Positions 62,701 to 64,000 of a stretch of 64,000 nt of DNA are shown piece after piece. Origin of the DNA: an uncultured Christensenella sp. (GTDB lineage Bacteria > Bacillota > Clostridia > Christensenellales > Borkfalkiaceae); assembly GCA_910578565.1 (NCBI GenBank), contig CAJTQF010000001.1, positions 1-64,000 on the forward strand. Reading direction: 5' to 3'. The notes beneath the pieces were generated by a model that saw only the letters and a program-made list of their open reading frames with translations, was not told the DNA's origin and did not search any database. Position 1 is the stretch's first letter. The number at the start of each line of letters is the position of its first letter. The translations under genes were made by a program, and so were the position numbers.

Positions 62701-64000
62701 GGTTCTACGGCGAAGACGACCCCAAAAACTATATGACGACGTACGGCATACGCGCGCTGTATGCGGGTCTTCTGAGAAACGCGGCAGTCGTAACTTACGA
62801 TTTGTACGACGCCGAAACGGGCGAAATTGTCAAACGCGACAACGTTTACCGTCTCAATAAGGCTTATGCGGGCGGCGGCGCTTCAACCCCGTCGCAGGTG
62901 CTTCTTGAATTCGACCCCGACGAACTCGGGCTTGTGAACAACGGCAAGTATGCGCTTGACTTCTACTTCTATTTCAACGAAGAGCAGTACGAGAAGGGCG
63001 AAAAGAGCGAAGACAATACTTTCTCAATGACGTTCTACGTCGACTACGAAGCTCCCGTTCTGGAAGATTCGCGCGTAAGATACGTCGACCACAAGGACAG
63101 CAACGGCAAAGAGTGGCAAAGCGTTTATCTTGATTTGGATATATACGACAACACTTATGCGCAGGCGGTTTTACTCTGCTATTCCGAGAACGAAAACCCC
63201 GAAGACGCAACCGAATTAAGACTTGTAACCGACTATATAACCCCCGTTTACAATGCCAAGAAGAACGGCACAACCACCGTTTCGATAGATATAACAAACC
63301 TGATGGAACAGTATTCGAAGTACAAAGACAGGCTGTATATACAGATTGACGATTATGCTTTGAACCACAGAGTTTTAAAACTGAACTTTGTTTCTTCTAC
63401 GGCAAGCACGCTGCCTTCCGATTTTGAAATTCTCGGCGACAGCGAAATAACGGTGGGCGTAAACGAAACTTATAAAGTTGCGTTAAAGTATGCGGGCAAC
63501 GCAAACCTTTCAAACTTTACCTGGACAACCGGCAGCGAGCGTTACGTAAAAGTATATAACGGCGAAATTTTCGGCGTCGCTCCCACAAGACCCAATATTC
63601 CCGCCACAGTAACCGTAACCGGCGCAAACGGCAAGAGTAAAGAAATAAAAGTAACGGTAGTAGACAACGGCAAAAAACTTACATTCCCCACGTCGCTTTC
63701 GTTCGGAATGGTTAAAAACAATCTTGACAGTCTGGTCAAAGCCACAGGCACGGTAAAAATGAACGCGGGACAGACGTTCACGCTTGAAGTAATAGCCCAG
63801 CCCTGGTATTACGACCTTTCCGATTACGAACTCAAATGGCGTTCAAGCAACACGGATATTGCCGAAGTGGACGGGAACGGCAACGTTGTAATTCACAACG
63901 AAAAGGGAACAGCGGCAATTTATGCGGAAATTTTCGACGGAAAAATTCTGAAATGCTCCACAAGCGTTATGTTTGCCGTTCAGGACCCGTTCACCGTTTC
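59781..64000 (+). CDS. Surface subtilisin-like serine protease (partial)
   Basis: The frame from ATG 59781 (GGAGG 6 nt upstream) stays open to the window end: 1,406 codons, C-terminus missing. A signal peptide (about 1-30) precedes an I9-type propeptide (about 70-185). The S8 domain has D226 (AVLDTGLDYTH), H306 (QHGTHVAGIVAG) and S664 (SGTSMASPNLAG); between them a PA domain (about 475-600, YVVVPGVGQ...ALVRRGSTNFEAKI...VYNNVAGSIG) is inserted. Fn3-like domains follow, then a bacterial Ig-like (BIG2) repeat near 63820-64000 (LKWRSSNTDIAEVDGNG). This is the layout of cell-envelope proteinases such as C5a peptidase/lactocepin, degrading extracellular protein. A wall anchor would lie beyond the window. 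Confidence 0.92.
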   Translation, partial: MTKFRRAACLCLTGVMAATFAAGNLLAFAGSKGNELADEKYDSVEYTDVTGKVDLSGVALQNLSKSVLENAGYTTSGSGKKTVIVRLSDDSVSESVPDGESVTDYISSYSGSKKIKSIKESQSNFLNSLSSLGVSYEVRYRYTTVTNAVAIEVDASRISAIKSITGVKSAYLSKTYSQPEAIKAEDVVAGATNNYSNVYATGIYDSSEILEKYGADGSGMTVAVLDTGLDYTHEAFTTYMPDTDTMAMDKSYVADKLRDKQFNAVTLSAANGKNITADDLYVNDKVPFAYDYADGDADVYPSYSQHGTHVAGIVAGHADSYKDKDGNLIDNEFIGVAPNAQLVICKVFTDDYENPDLGGATTENLVAALEDCVSLGVDIVNMSLGTTAGFSSGAMEGDDEGQLLDEVYRSVKSAGISLICAASNDYSSGYGSAFGTNLATNPDSGTVGSPSTFDGAVSVASVNGLKAPFMVANADTNYATSIFYTESSDTNSVKFNFAKQLLGNKTNETFKYVVVPGVGQEADYTSSIKNLLNDDKYRTIALVRRGSTNFEAKIRTAMQYADAIIVYNNVAGSIGMSVGDIENPIPAVSITMDEGNKLCYDDRGKRLSFGYIEVNTSYQAGPFMNDYSSWGATPDLKLKPDVTAHGGEITSTVAGGYDEMSGTSMASPNLAGFVALVRSYVKTNLSAIHNNDPLKITRLVNQIVMSTSTTVYDMNGLPYSPRKQGAGLATLKNAFETGAYLWTDEANGGAEDDRPKMELGEDEKKAGKYTFSFFVSNFGANDLSFVASSQMFTETLSSDKLTVAEKAYLLNKIDPVWTINENGANSRSLAKNETFTVKPGEYAKITVTLELDESEKNYINSSFPNGMFVEGFITLKSQSEGQCDLNLPYMGFYGDWESAPMLDYSAYEIAEFEQDKSLNDDTRPKESVWATQAYAMYYNNLYSVPMGGFAYTQDENAEQIYATTEHAVLSRYNWFYGEDDPKNYMTTYGIRALYAGLLRNAAVVTYDLYDAETGEIVKRDNVYRLNKAYAGGGASTPSQVLLEFDPDELGLVNNGKYALDFYFYFNEEQYEKGEKSEDNTFSMTFYVDYEAPVLEDSRVRYVDHKDSNGKEWQSVYLDLDIYDNTYAQAVLLCYSENENPEDATELRLVTDYITPVYNAKKNGTTTVSIDITNLMEQYSKYKDRLYIQIDDYALNHRVLKLNFVSSTASTLPSDFEILGDSEITVGVNETYKVALKYAGNANLSNFTWTTGSERYVKVYNGEIFGVAPTRPNIPATVTVTGANGKSKEIKVTVVDNGKKLTFPTSLSFGMVKNNLDSLVKATGTVKMNAGQTFTLEVIAQPWYYDLSDYELKWRSSNTDIAEVDGNGNVVIHNEKGTAAIYAEIFDGKILKCSTSVMFAVQDPFTV

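Overview
The window looks like a chromosomal segment of a low-to-mid GC gut member of the Bacillota (Clostridia). Strong GGAGG-type ribosome sites are near-universal. Rho-independent hairpins follow most genes, and -35/-10 pairs with 17-bp spacers recur throughout. Secretion goes through lipoboxes rather than outer-membrane proteins. There are three YitT paralogues, an Rrf2/NifS/NifU block and HTHTFSDEW-type Cys/His surface repeats. Placement near the Christensenellales is an inference from gene style only; no ribosomal gene long enough for placement is present (only 5S).

Layout. 1-351: end of an rRNA operon (23S-5S spacer, 5S, terminator). 441-4141: debris of a polymorphic-toxin locus. It holds a 5'-truncated Rhs core with an HEFGH metallopeptidase-like tip and its lipoprotein neighbour, an orphan tip fragment with a second paralogous lipoprotein, and a 290-bp second copy of the Rhs core end fused to a third immunity remnant. 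4277-9298: pectin methylesterase lipoprotein behind a hairpin-rich leader, then KDPG aldolase. 9360-11464: two YitT proteins. 11659-15775: GH13 amylase and glycogen branching enzyme. 15887-19847: nadA, an Rrf2 regulator with IscR-like cysteines, nifS, nifU and ttcA, with a palindromic operator over the nifS promoter. 19991-21841: rhamnogalacturonan acetylesterase lipoprotein. 21957-25758: metF, a separate methionine-synthase activation protein, and a metH lacking that domain. 25836-29358: a frameshifted HTH/membrane regulator and a Ca2+-type P-ATPase. 29441-31478 (minus): NfeD and flotillin. 31708-31867: tRNA-Val(GAC) and tRNA-Ala(CGC). 32248-34594: small accessory patch (DinB-like protein, HTH, acyltransferase). 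34765-37240: SdpI-like protein, ferredoxin, cysteine hydrolase, lipoprotein. 37625-42578: SDR dehydrogenase, amidase-6 protein, uraA-upp-dGTPase. 42718-48476: large M60-type peptidase and GNAT enzymes. 48703-52630: AT-rich two-gene island (primase-type zinc finger plus helicase/nuclease). 52896-52986: tRNA-Ser(GCT). 53156-64000: GDSL hydrolase, third YitT, a GLUG-repeat lipoprotein and a subtilase that runs off the end.

Together the genes describe a pectin- and glycan-using gut anaerobe. Pectin methylesterase and rhamnogalacturonan acetylesterase strip esters outside the cell. An SDR of the gluconate 5-dehydrogenase/KduD type and KDPG aldolase sit at the end of uronate catabolism. Surplus glucose goes through glycogen-type metabolism. 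Large surface hydrolases (M60 peptidase, subtilase) suggest attack on host or dietary glycoprotein.

The most unusual items are the Rhs toxin/immunity graveyard, the CHC2-finger plus nuclease-helicase pair, and two tRNA loci that each carry a second copy of their own tRNA 3' portion about 100-150 bp downstream with hairpins in between. Several genes also have a -10 box so close to the ATG that their mRNAs are probably leaderless.
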